NCBI GenBank assembly: GCA_037446555.1
Contig: JBBIIK010000008.1
Span: 1 to 64,000 of the forward strand
Origin: JANWVO01 sp037446555
Lineage (GTDB): Bacteria > Acidobacteriota > Terriglobia > Bryobacterales > Bryobacteraceae
DNA: 64,000 bases
Direction of reading: 5' to 3'
The position numbers and the translations under genes are program-made. Shown piece after piece: positions 43,322 to 51,958 of the stretch. The notes below the pieces were generated by a model. It was not told where the DNA came from, made no database searches, and worked only from the letters and a program-made list of their open reading frames with translations. Within the stretch, counting starts at the first letter, position 1. Every line of letters starts with the position of its first letter.

Positions 43322-44563
43322 TCAGCCGGCGAACCGCTTGAAAATGAGACTGCCGTTGGTGCCGCCGAAGCCGAACGAGTTCGACAGCGCGTATTCGATC
43401 TTCATGGGACGGGCTTTGTGCGGCACGAAGTCGAGATCGCACCCTTCGCTGGGGTTGTCCAGGTTGATGGTCGGCGGAGCGATCTGATCCCGGATGGCGA
43501 ACACCGTCAGCGCGGCTTCCAGCCCCCCGGCGCCGCCGAGCAGATGCCCGGTCATCGACTTCGTGGAGCTGACGGCGATCTTCGAGGCATGCTCGCCGAA
43601 AGTCCGCTTCAGGGCGGTGCACTCAATCAGGTCGCCCACCGGCGTGGAGGTCCCGTGGGCGTTGACGTAATCAATCTGCTCCGGCCCGATCCCCGCATCC
43701 CGCATGGCGTTGCGCATCACGCGGTAGGCGCCGTCACCGTCCTCCGACGGGGCCGTGATGTGATAGGCGTCCCCGCTCATGCCGTAGCCGACGATCTCGG
43801 CAAGAATGGGCGCGCCCCGGCGGCGGGCGAATTCCAGTTCCTCGAGGAGGAGAATGCCGGCACCCTCGCCGACGACGAAGCCGTCGCGGTCCCGGTCCCA
43901 TGGCCGCGAGGCCTTTTCGGGCTCGTCGTTCCGGGTCGAAAGAGCGCGCATGGCCGCAAAGCCGCCGATCCCCATGGGCGTGATGCACGCCTCCGCGCCA
44001 CCGCAGATCATGGCATCGGCGTAACCGTGTTGGATCAGGCGGAAGGAGTCCCCGATGCAGTGGGCGCTGGTGGTGCAAGCCGTCGCTGTGGCCGAGTTCG
44101 GCCCCTTGGCCCCGGTACGGATACTCACGTTGCCCGAGGCGAGGTTGACGATCGACGCCGGAATGAAGAACGGGCTGACGCGGTCCGGGCCCTTCTCAAG
44201 CAGCGTGCGGTGCTCGCGCTCGATCACCTCGAAGGCGCCGATGCCGCTGCCGATGTAGACGCCCACCGTCTCGGCGATGTCAGGCGTCACCTGCAGCCCG
44301 CTGGACCGCATCGCCTCTTCCGAAGCCGCCACAGCGAACTGGATAAACCTGCCCACCCGCCTCAGATCCTTCTTGTCAAAATACCGGAGCGGATCGAAGT
44401 CCCTGACCTCGGCGGCGATGCGGCAGCTGAAATTCGCGCAGTCAAACTGCGTGATCGGGCCGATCCCGCACTTCGAGGCACGGATCCCCTTCCACGTTTC
44501 CTCTGCGCTGCAGCCCAGCGCCGAGATGACGCCGACACCGGTGACGGCCACCCTGCGTGCCAA
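43322..44563 (-). CDS. fabF: 3-oxoacyl-ACP synthase II (FabF)
   Basis: FabF extends acyl chains in fatty-acid synthesis. The chosen start is a TTG at 44563, 7 bp after AGGAG, giving MARRVAVTGVGVISALG, which fits the family; an ATG 18 bp upstream is possible. The 413-aa protein shows the active-site triad context: ATACTTSAHCIG (Cys) near 160, NAHGTSTPVGD (His) near 298, and MTGHLLGGAGG (His) near 335, plus NSFGFGGTNGSLIF at the end. It lies 63 bp after acpP. Confidence 0.95.
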   Translation of the reverse strand: MARRVAVTGVGVISALGCSAEETWKGIRASKCGIGPITQFDCANFSCRIAAEVRDFDPLRYFDKKDLRRVGRFIQFAVAASEEAMRSSGLQVTPDIAETVGVYIGSGIGAFEVIEREHRTLLEKGPDRVSPFFIPASIVNLASGNVSIRTGAKGPNSATATACTTSAHCIGDSFRLIQHGYADAMICGGAEACITPMGIGGFAAMRALSTRNDEPEKASRPWDRDRDGFVVGEGAGILLLEELEFARRRGAPILAEIVGYGMSGDAYHITAPSEDGDGAYRVMRNAMRDAGIGPEQIDYVNAHGTSTPVGDLIECTALKRTFGEHASKIAVSSTKSMTGHLLGGAGGLEAALTVFAIRDQIAPPTINLDNPSEGCDLDFVPHKARPMKIEYALSNSFGFGGTNGSLIFKRFAG

Positions 44564-44626
44564 TGGAAATCTCCTATGCAAGCGACAGATTCCGTGCGGC
44601 GCACGGGATGAGGACGGCGCGGACGC

Positions 44627-44863
44627 CTAGTCCTTTTTCTTGGCCTCGATATAGTCGATGGCGTCCTTGACCGTCCTGATCTTTTCTGCGTCGGTGTCAG
44701 GAATGTCGATGTCAAACGCCTCTTCAAAGGCCATTACCAGCTCGACCACGTCGAGCGAATCCGCGCCAAGATCGTCCACGATCGAGGCGTTGTCCTCGAT
44801 GGCCGACTCCTCGACGCTCAGCTGCTCAATGATGATCTGTTTCACTTTGTCGCGAACGGACAT
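44627..44863 (-). CDS. acpP: Acyl carrier protein
   Basis: The 78-aa acidic protein is full-length ACP: VRDKVKQIIIEQLSVEESAI and the DSLD motif (GADSLDVVELVM, Ser at about 36) that takes the 4'-phosphopantetheine arm. A strong TGGAGG ribosome site precedes the ATG. It carries growing fatty acids to FabF, encoded next, and to other enzymes. Genes for the rest of the fatty-acid cycle are not here. Confidence 0.97.
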   Translation of the reverse strand: MSVRDKVKQIIIEQLSVEESAIEDNASIVDDLGADSLDVVELVMAFEEAFDIDIPDTDAEKIRTVKDAIDYIEAKKKD

Positions 44864-44976
44864 GAAACCTCCAGAGAGTCCACAAAGCTCCGATTCTACC
44901 CGCGGAACCGCGGGAATGCAACGAAGCCCGGGCAGAGACCGGCGGACCGCCAGATCCGCTAAGCTTCAGTTTTAGC

Positions 44977-45603
44977 ATGATTCGGACCCTCTACCTGCAC
45001 GGCTTCGCCTCCTCCCCCTTGTCGGCCAAGGCGCAGGAGCTGGGGCGCCGTTTCCACACCCAAGGCTGGCCGTTCGAGATCCCGGACCTGAACGGCGCGG
45101 ACTTCCGGCGCCTGACGTTGACGGAGCAGCTGGAGATCATCGCCCGCCATGCCGCCGGGGAACCGGTCCACCTGATCGGCTCCAGCCTTGGCGGCTATCT
45201 GGCGGCGTTGTACGCAGCCCGGCACGCTGAAGTGCAGAAGCTGATCCTGCTGGCCCCAGCGTTCGGATTCGCTCGCCTGTACGAAGAAGCATTGGGGACA
45301 GAACAGGTGGAACAGTGGCGCTCCCGGGGCGTCCTGCGCCTGATGCATTACGGGCAAGGCGCGGAAGTCGAGCTGGGCTGGCAGTTCCTGGAAGACGCCC
45401 GCCGCTACGAGGAGGAGCCCGCCATCACGCAGCCTTGCCTGATCTTCCATGGCACGCGCGACGACGTCGTGCCGGCCCAGGTCTCCCGGCAGTTCGCGCG
45501 CACCCGCACCTGCTGCCAGCTGTACGAGGCCGAATCCGATCACGAGTTGCGCGATCAGGTCGACGCGATCTGGGAAGCCGCCAGGGAATTCCTGGCATCC
45601 TGA
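44977..45603 (+). CDS. YqiA/UPF0227-like alpha/beta-hydrolase
   Basis: The 208-aa protein starts LYLHGFASSPLSAKAQ, a hallmark of YqiA-like esterases, and has the nucleophile elbow GSSLGG near 67-72, a late FHGTRDDVVP near 152 (acid Asp) and ESDHEL near 188 (catalytic His). It likely hydrolyses short-chain esters. The gene has no Shine-Dalgarno. Its 3' end overlaps the convergent membrane-protein gene by 49 bp. Confidence 0.85.
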   Translation: MIRTLYLHGFASSPLSAKAQELGRRFHTQGWPFEIPDLNGADFRRLTLTEQLEIIARHAAGEPVHLIGSSLGGYLAALYAARHAEVQKLILLAPAFGFARLYEEALGTEQVEQWRSRGVLRLMHYGQGAEVELGWQFLEDARRYEEEPAITQPCLIFHGTRDDVVPAQVSRQFARTRTCCQLYEAESDHELRDQVDAIWEAAREFLAS

Positions 45604-46436
45604 GCACCGCTCGCTTCCGGCTCGATCCACGCCTCCGGCAGCCCCATGCGTTCCGCCGTGGCGCGAGAAAACAGGCCAAAACCCGCCCACGAAAGATACA
45701 ACAGCGCCGCGGCCGCATCCCGGTTCCGCGCACGCAACATCCTGTAGCCTGCCAGCGACCACAGCGCGCAGCCGAGCAGAGCCTCCAGCAGGCGGTGGAC
45801 CGAATCCGCTCCGCAGAAGGGCATCTGGAGCAGGAGGACAAAGCCCGCCAGGTGCCACGCCATGCCGGGCAGCCAGACCCGGGCGGGCAGGCGCCGGGCG
45901 GCGTTGCCGCCCAGGAAGCGCGCCATCCAGGGGTGGATCAGGATCAGCACCGCAAGGCACGCCAGCATCGCGGCCAACGCTCCTTTGACGCCCCACCGGG
46001 TGCCGGCCTGCAAAATCAGCAGAGAGGAAAGCGTCATCACTGCGAACTGCGCCGATTCGGCGCGGAACAGGGCGCCCAGGTACACCGGCAACAGGCGGCA
46101 GGAGCGCTGGTGCCGGCATGGCAGCCAGTGGCCCGCCCAGACGTCGAAGGGCAGGCTCAGCGTGGCGTACGCCATGTAGAACACGGCGAACGCCAGCCAG
46201 TGGAGCCAGAAAGGCCCTTCCGTGTGCGGGAAGAAGGTGGAGGGAAGCTGATAGACAAACGCCACCAGAGCCAGCGTGAACAGCCATCCGCCCCCGGCCA
46301 ACGCTGCCAGGCGCCGCGAACGCAGGTACGATTCCGTTTCCATCCGACGCTCGGTTGGATGCGGCATGGAAGGATTGCGCTGGAAAAAACCGCGGATTGA
46401 GCGCGCCTCCTCCAGACTGCCATACTGGAAGTTCAT
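45555..46436 (-). CDS. Integral membrane protein of unknown function
   Basis: The 293-aa protein has about seven to eight hydrophobic segments (for example GGWLFTLALVAFVYQL, WLAFAVFYMAYATLSL, LAGFVLLLQMPFC) and no recognised motif. The outermost ATG (46436) overlaps the start codon of the S1/P1 nuclease on the other strand; inner ATGs at 46367 and 46343 are plausible, and the first 30 residues are polar. It is convergent with the YqiA-like gene with an overlap of 49 bp. Confidence 0.6.
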   Translation of the reverse strand: MNFQYGSLEEARSIRGFFQRNPSMPHPTERRMETESYLRSRRLAALAGGGWLFTLALVAFVYQLPSTFFPHTEGPFWLHWLAFAVFYMAYATLSLPFDVWAGHWLPCRHQRSCRLLPVYLGALFRAESAQFAVMTLSSLLILQAGTRWGVKGALAAMLACLAVLILIHPWMARFLGGNAARRLPARVWLPGMAWHLAGFVLLLQMPFCGADSVHRLLEALLGCALWSLAGYRMLRARNRDAAAALLYLSWAGFGLFSRATAERMGLPEAWIEPEASGAQDARNSLAASQIAST

Positions 46437-47244
46437 GCGCTTGCGCCCGCTCTCCTCCGCACTCGTCCTGCTGACGATCTCTCGGCCTGCCTTCCCGTGG
46501 GGACCGGAAGGCCACCGTCTGGTGGCCCAGATCGCCTGGATGCATCTGTCCAGCCCTGCAAAGTCGGAGATTACACGGCTGCTGCCGGAGGGCGAGACGC
46601 TGGTCTCCGTCGCGCCCTGGGCCGACGAGGTACGGCCGCAGCGGCGGGAAACGGCTCCCTGGCACTACATCAACATCCCGGTGGAGGCCGCCCGCGGCAC
46701 CTGGCGGCCTTACTGCCCCAACGACGAGTGCATTCTCACCGCCATAGAGCGCATGGCAGCGCGGCTCGCCGACCGCAGTCTGGCGCCGGCAGAACGAGAC
46801 GAGGCGCTGCGGTTCGTCGTTCACTTCGTGGGCGATCTGCATCAGCCGCTGCACTGCGGCGACCGCCGGGACCGTGGCGGCAACGATGTGCCGGTGATCT
46901 TCCGGCAGCGTCCCACCAACCTGCACTCCATCTGGGACACTCCCCTTCTGCAGGAACTACTGCAGCGCGAAGGCGTGAGGGAACGCCTCGTGCGCGATGC
47001 GGAGCCTGAACAGTGGCGAAGGGAGTCTGCTGGGACGCCGGAGGACTGGGTATGGGACTCGCACCGGCTGTCCCGCGACGTCGCCTACGCCGCGCTCCCT
47101 CCGGAGCGCCCGGCGCTCCTTGATGACGAGTACGCCGAACGCGCCTACCCTGTGATCGAAGAACAGATCCGGCGCGCCGGGCTGAGGCTGGCAGCGCTGC
47201 TGGAGCGGACGCTGGGCCAACTGCCTGCATCGAGCGCACAGTGA
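46435..47244 (+). CDS. S1/P1-type zinc nuclease
   Basis: The start at 46435 gives a signal peptide that would be cut to leave Trp near the mature N-terminus (FPWGPEGHRLVAQIA), as in S1/P1 nucleases where the first Trp is a zinc ligand. Further zinc ligands appear in APWADEVR, WHYINIP and FVGDLHQPLHCGD (about 60-145), and DRGGNDVPV. The 269-aa enzyme should degrade single-stranded nucleic acids or act as a 3'-nucleotidase outside the cytoplasm, supplying phosphate or nucleosides. Confidence 0.88.
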   Translation: MRLRPLSSALVLLTISRPAFPWGPEGHRLVAQIAWMHLSSPAKSEITRLLPEGETLVSVAPWADEVRPQRRETAPWHYINIPVEAARGTWRPYCPNDECILTAIERMAARLADRSLAPAERDEALRFVVHFVGDLHQPLHCGDRRDRGGNDVPVIFRQRPTNLHSIWDTPLLQELLQREGVRERLVRDAEPEQWRRESAGTPEDWVWDSHRLSRDVAYAALPPERPALLDDEYAERAYPVIEEQIRRAGLRLAALLERTLGQLPASSAQ

Positions 47245-47314
47245 TGCGCCGCCCGCCGGAGCAGCACCAGGCGTTACCAAATCTCATAGACGTTCGCCTC
47301 TGAAGAAGGGTGCA

Positions 47315-47323
47315 TGCTACAAT
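47315..47323 (+). promoter_or_regulatory. Extended -10 element upstream of the second tonB
   Basis: TGCTACAAT is an extended -10 (TGn then TACAAT, one mismatch from TATAAT). No good -35 was seen, as is common for extended -10 promoters. The leader to the ATG at 47444 would be about 113 nt. Confidence 0.4.
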
Positions 47324-47443
47324 TTTTGGGAACAGTCCGGCCGATTCGCCTGCTTTCGTGCAACTTTCCCCGGAAGGGTGCGTCTAAGCTGGCAGAGGCC
47401 CGGGGCCGGGTCGGGACCAGTTGTCGAAGGTGATTTCGTCATT

Positions 47444-48757
47444 ATGCAGGCGCACGTGCCCAAGCCACCCTTAGCGGAGGCGGCTCCCGTTCCGGCATCC
47501 CACCGGGACGACGCGCCGTTCGCCGACATCCTTGCTCTTCAGCAAGAGCGGCGGCCGTGGTTCATCAACCTCTTTCGCACGTTGCGCGACCTCTCCGCCA
47601 TGAAGCGGCAGCCGCCGCTAATGGTCACCTTCCGGCCGCTGACGGAAGACGAACTGATCAACGGCAAGGACCCTGAACTCCAGCAACTGGCACACTTCCA
47701 GGTGAAGCGGACCTTCTGGCAATCCTTCCGGGAGAACCTGCGTTATCTCTTCACCAAGGAGCCGCCGCTTCAGACAACAGTCCGGCCGTTGACCAGGGAA
47801 GAGCTGCGCGGCTCGGCCCTGGCGGAATTCGAGGAGATCGAGCAGCCCTGGTACGTCAACCTGGTCCGGAACGTCAAGGAACTGGTCTTCCCACCGAAGC
47901 TCCCGCCTCTGGAAGTCACGGCGAAGCCGGTGAAGGTGAAGGAGCTGTTCGCTCCCGATCCTTACCGCGGAAGATCTCACTTCGTCTCCCTGCTCGTCCA
48001 CATTGGGCTTGTGGCTTTAGCCTTCACACTGGGCACGAACAAGCAGGTGCAGCAGGCGGTGAAGAACACGATTCAGCTGGTGGCGCCGGTCGAGATTTCA
48101 CCCTACATGCCGGATCTTCCCCCGGCGCCGAAGACTGCGGGCGGCGGCGGTGGCGGCGGCGACAGGTCTCCTCTGCCGGCAAGCAAGGGCAGGCTGCCGC
48201 GCGCGGACCTGAAGCAGTTCACTCCTCCGACGGCAGTCATCCAGAATGAAAACCCGCGGCTGGTGATGGAGCCCACCATCATCGCCGATCCCAACATGCC
48301 CCTGCCGAACGTGAACATGCCGAACTACGGCGATCCTTTTGGCCAGATCGGTCCGCCTTCCAGCGGGCCCGGCTCCGGCGGCGGCATCGGCTCCGGTTCC
48401 GGCGGCGGCGTCGGTTCGGGACGCGGACCCGGCGTGGGTCCCGGCTCTGGCGGCGGATTCGGCGGCGGCGCGTTCCGCATTGGCGGCGGAGTCAGCGCGC
48501 CGGTGCCGATCTACAAGGTGGAACCGGAGTACTCCGAAGAGGCGCGCAAGGCGAAGTTCCAAGGCACGGTGGTGCTGGCCATCGTCGTCGACGAGACCGG
48601 CAAAGTCACCAATGTGCGCGTCATCCGCCCGCTTGGAATGGGTCTGGACGAGAAGGCGATCGAAGCCGTCACCAAGTGGCGGTTCCGTCCGGGCTACAAG
48701 GACGGCAAGCCGGTGCCCGTCATGGCGAATGTGGAAGTCAACTTCCGGCTCCTGTAA
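47444..48757 (+). CDS. TonB-family protein with three cytoplasmic repeats
   Basis: The 437-aa protein is an inner-membrane TonB-type transducer with unusual N-terminal architecture. Three related units of about 32-34 residues (38-71, 90-121, 135-168) share an aromatic/helical start, a PPL-x-VT/TT core and a RPLT-x-EL ending. A single membrane helix follows (about 180-197), then a Gly/Ser/Pro linker with poly-Gly runs (about 235-345) and a C-terminal TonB domain (about 347-437: PIYKVEPEYSEEARKAKFQG, VTKWRFRPGYKDG). The start at 47444 is used because the frame upstream encodes nothing recognisable. No exb genes are adjacent; those at 8.4-10.2 kb could serve it. Confidence 0.85.
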   Translation: MQAHVPKPPLAEAAPVPASHRDDAPFADILALQQERRPWFINLFRTLRDLSAMKRQPPLMVTFRPLTEDELINGKDPELQQLAHFQVKRTFWQSFRENLRYLFTKEPPLQTTVRPLTREELRGSALAEFEEIEQPWYVNLVRNVKELVFPPKLPPLEVTAKPVKVKELFAPDPYRGRSHFVSLLVHIGLVALAFTLGTNKQVQQAVKNTIQLVAPVEISPYMPDLPPAPKTAGGGGGGGDRSPLPASKGRLPRADLKQFTPPTAVIQNENPRLVMEPTIIADPNMPLPNVNMPNYGDPFGQIGPPSSGPGSGGGIGSGSGGGVGSGRGPGVGPGSGGGFGGGAFRIGGGVSAPVPIYKVEPEYSEEARKAKFQGTVVLAIVVDETGKVTNVRVIRPLGMGLDEKAIEAVTKWRFRPGYKDGKPVPVMANVEVNFRLL

Positions 48758-48772
48758 ACCGGGTCTCTCCTC

Positions 48773-51091
48773 TCAGCCCGAATCACGGATCACCTCCACG
48801 CCCTGGGGCGCTTTCACATCAATCCGGTAACGCGCACCGTCTCGTTCCACCCGCACCTCGATCAGTCCCTTGGGATGCGGCACCACGCCGGCGACCCGCT
48901 GCAATGGTCCCAGGTGCGGCTTGACGATCACTTTCGACCACCCGGGTGCCGCTGAGTCGACTCCCAGCACGGTTCGGAAGAACTCGATGTTCGGGCTCGC
49001 GCCCCATGCGTGGCAGTCCGAGCGCGTGTAAGGGTTGTCGGTTTCCGCCCACGTAGTGAGTCCTTCCTTGAGCATGAACTCCCAAGTCGCCAGGCGGCTG
49101 AGATAACGATCGCCCAGCCCGGCGGCGGCCATGGCGCGATCGAAGTGGTACCGGAAATAGACGGAACATTTGGCCAGTTCCTGAGGCGGCTCGACGCGCA
49201 GCATCAGCTCCCGCGCCTCCTGTTGCGATGACGGCAATCCGGCGAGCACGGCAAGCGCGTTCGAATGCTGCGAGAAATGGCGGTGGGCGAGGTCCTCGCT
49301 GTAAAGACGCCGTTCCGGGCTCCAGAACTGCTGAACTAACTTCGCCAGCCGCTGCGCCTGCCCGCGGCAGCGCTCCGCCAGCGCCGCAATGCCCAGTGCC
49401 TCTTCCAGGCCTGCGGCGTATTGCAGCGCCAGCAGAAGTTGCATATGGATGGAAGCGGGCATGACGTCCGGCTCTGACGGCGGGCGCCCGCCCTGCCATC
49501 CTTCCACCCAGTCGACGTAGTTCCACCAGGGCATGGGGCCTAGCAGCCCGTCAGGGCGGAGGTAGCGCTCATAGAAGCCCAGCACGGCGCGCACGCCGCC
49601 CAGCATTTCTTTCACAAAGCCCGGATCATCCACGTAGCGCCAGTAGTCGTGCACCATGCCGATCCACCAGAGCGAGAACGGCGGGATGTACTGCTGCAGC
49701 GTGCTGGGCGCGCGCGAGTAAGTGGCGCCTTCGTGCGTGCGCGAGGCGTCGATCTGTTCGATGGCGTTCCGCATCAGCCTTGCATCGCCGGTCATGTAGA
49801 CGGAGACCAGCGCCTGGATGCGCGTGTCGCCGACATACTGGAGCTGCTCGTAATAGGGGCAGTCCATGTAGGTCTCATGGGCGCACAGCCGCGCCGTGCG
49901 CCAGCCGGTTTCGAGGATCCTCTGATGCAGCGGATCGCCGGAATCGAACCGCGCTTTCACGGTGAACGGATACCCGGTGGCCGTGCCGCGGACGTCATGG
50001 ATCGTCAAAGGCTGGTCCGCGGTTTCGATGTCGATCCGCACATAGCGGTAGGTGCGCCAGAACAGGGGCCTCCACAAGCGCCGCGCGCCGTCCGGCAGAA
50101 GCGTGTCGCCGTAGCCGATGAACTCCTTGCCTTCGATCTCGTCCCGGTGGCCCTTCATGCGGCGCGGCTTGAGCTGCTGCCACAGCGCCTCGGCATAGCG
50201 CATGGAGAGAGATGCGCCCGCGCCGCCTTCGATCTCGATTTCAGGAAACGCGCAGCTCAGGCATCCCTGATCGAGCAGCAGCCACGCCTTCGTGCGCGGC
50301 GGCACGATGAGCGGCACAGGGCGCATAGGGAAACCTTCCGGCAGAGCTGCCAGCCCCTCGGATTTGCGCAGGCGGGAGAACCGCTCCGGGCGTTCTTCCA
50401 TCAGGGGGATGGACCGTGGAACGAGCATCCAGCGCGTGGGGGCGTCGCGCTGCCAGCGGGAAGAAGCGACAAGCCCAGGGCGGGCTTCCGGCCAGCCCGC
50501 GTCGTCAAAGTCGGGCTGCTTCCAGCCCCAGGGATGGCGTGCGGCGTCAAACCGTTCCATCGGGCCGATGGCGTAGTAGCCCGTGGGCTGATAGGTCGGC
50601 ACGGGAATGGGACTATAGGCGGGGTCTTTCAGGCAGCGCCAGCCGGCCCCGGTGTTGAACGCAGCGTGATCGGTGTCCGCCGCCTGTAGCAGGAAGCCGG
50701 TGCGGTGCGACCACTGCGCGACGGCGGCATGAGGCCCGTCGTTCCAAACCGTGGCCGCCAGCACGTTCTTCCCTGCCCTCAGGAACGGCGCGATGTCGAT
50801 GGTCTCGTAACGCCAGTGATGGAGGTCGCCGCGCGCCGGGCCCCACACGGCGCGCATTCCGTTGACGAACAGCTCATAGCGGCTGTCGGCGGTGACGTGG
50901 ATCAGGCATTTCTGCGGCTTCGAGGCCAACTCCACGGCGCGGCGGAAATGATAGACCCCGTAGCCTTGCAGGTTCTCTTCCCCCACGGGGTGGATCCAGC
51001 GTGCGGTCCAATTTTGGCGGGTCAGGTCGATCTCGACGGCCCTTGCCAGGCCCAGGGCTGCCGTCTGGAGAAGGAACGTGCGGCGCTGCAT
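48773..51091 (-). CDS. GH78-like alpha-L-rhamnosidase
   Basis: The start at 51091 gives a Tat-type leader (MQRRTFLLQTAALGLARA); upstream in-frame sequence is not protein-like. The 772-aa protein has an N-terminal beta domain (about 30-200, carbohydrate-binding-like) and a C-terminal catalytic alpha/alpha barrel of the GH78 type (about 390-700: YMDCPYYEQLQYVGDTRIQ with acidic residues, and WAETDNPYTRSDCHAWGAS). It likely removes L-rhamnose from polysaccharides or glycosides. It opens a carbohydrate-related group on this strand with the TIM-barrel and DUF5060 genes upstream. Confidence 0.85.
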   Translation of the reverse strand: MQRRTFLLQTAALGLARAVEIDLTRQNWTARWIHPVGEENLQGYGVYHFRRAVELASKPQKCLIHVTADSRYELFVNGMRAVWGPARGDLHHWRYETIDIAPFLRAGKNVLAATVWNDGPHAAVAQWSHRTGFLLQAADTDHAAFNTGAGWRCLKDPAYSPIPVPTYQPTGYYAIGPMERFDAARHPWGWKQPDFDDAGWPEARPGLVASSRWQRDAPTRWMLVPRSIPLMEERPERFSRLRKSEGLAALPEGFPMRPVPLIVPPRTKAWLLLDQGCLSCAFPEIEIEGGAGASLSMRYAEALWQQLKPRRMKGHRDEIEGKEFIGYGDTLLPDGARRLWRPLFWRTYRYVRIDIETADQPLTIHDVRGTATGYPFTVKARFDSGDPLHQRILETGWRTARLCAHETYMDCPYYEQLQYVGDTRIQALVSVYMTGDARLMRNAIEQIDASRTHEGATYSRAPSTLQQYIPPFSLWWIGMVHDYWRYVDDPGFVKEMLGGVRAVLGFYERYLRPDGLLGPMPWWNYVDWVEGWQGGRPPSEPDVMPASIHMQLLLALQYAAGLEEALGIAALAERCRGQAQRLAKLVQQFWSPERRLYSEDLAHRHFSQHSNALAVLAGLPSSQQEARELMLRVEPPQELAKCSVYFRYHFDRAMAAAGLGDRYLSRLATWEFMLKEGLTTWAETDNPYTRSDCHAWGASPNIEFFRTVLGVDSAAPGWSKVIVKPHLGPLQRVAGVVPHPKGLIEVRVERDGARYRIDVKAPQGVEVIRDSG

Positions 51092-51120
51092 GCAAGGCAG
51101 TATATCGCCGCCCGCCTTGC

Positions 51121-51945
51121 CTACTTCAGCAGCCGCCGCAGCCACGCCACGTTGCGCCTGAGATCCTCTTCCTTGTTGCGCGACGGCGCGCCGGTTTCCA
51201 GCACCAGCCACCCTCGCCACCCGGTCTCGTCGAGCACTCTCACAGCGCCGGCGACGTCGACGGGCCCCTCGCCCAGGTAGCCTTTGTCTTTCACATGCAC
51301 CTGACAGATGCGCTTCCGCCCGAGCAGCCGCAGTTCGGCCAGGGGATCGACATGATACAGGTTGGTGGCGTTGCCGATGTCGTAATAGATCTGAAGCGCC
51401 GGCGACGCCACCTGATCGAGGATGCGCAAGTCGTCCTCGGCGCGGATCGTGTTCTCGAAGCCAAGAATGACTCGCGCGCGCTCGGCCTCCCGCGCCAGCT
51501 CTTTCAGCGGACCCACCACCGCGTCCATCTCCTCGCGCGTCTCCAGCGCGCACTTGCCAAAGAAGACCAGCATCAGGATGCGCGCATCGAGCTTGCGCGT
51601 GATGTCGATGCCTTCCACAGCCCACCGCACCGCCTCGCGGTCGTTCTTCAGACAATGGGCGTGCAGGATGTCGATGTAGGTGGAGACGATGGGGATGCGG
51701 TGCAGCTTCGAGGCGGCGAGAAAGGCGCGCTGGCGTTCCGGCGCCGCCATGACCATACGTCCGGCGGTGGTCTGACGGCCCAGAGTCACCTGGATGCCCT
51801 CGCATCCGGCGCGCGCGGCTGCCGCGACAGACTCCGGATCGGAAGGACCAAGCGCCACCCCATCCATCACGCCGATGCGCAGGTTCGTTCCGCGAGCCAG
51901 CGCGGCGGCGGGCGCAGCCAGAACAGCGCGTCTCGTGATTTCCAT
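51121..51945 (-). CDS. Secreted TIM-barrel isomerase/epimerase-like protein
   Basis: The 274-aa protein has a Tat-like leader (MEITRRAVLAAPAAALARG) and the sugar-phosphate isomerase/epimerase (AP-endonuclease-2 type) fold: LGFENTIRAEDD near 163, IYYDIGNATNL near 188 and VHVKDKGYLGEG near 219 provide metal-binding Glu, Asp and His candidates. The enzymatic substrate is unknown, but neighbours suggest a sugar or sugar acid. It lies 13 bp after the DUF5060 gene and 29 bp before the rhamnosidase start. Confidence 0.78.
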   Translation of the reverse strand: MEITRRAVLAAPAAALARGTNLRIGVMDGVALGPSDPESVAAAARAGCEGIQVTLGRQTTAGRMVMAAPERQRAFLAASKLHRIPIVSTYIDILHAHCLKNDREAVRWAVEGIDITRKLDARILMLVFFGKCALETREEMDAVVGPLKELAREAERARVILGFENTIRAEDDLRILDQVASPALQIYYDIGNATNLYHVDPLAELRLLGRKRICQVHVKDKGYLGEGPVDVAGAVRVLDETGWRGWLVLETGAPSRNKEEDLRRNVAWLRRLLK

Positions 51946-51958
51946 GTCCGTCGTCAGG

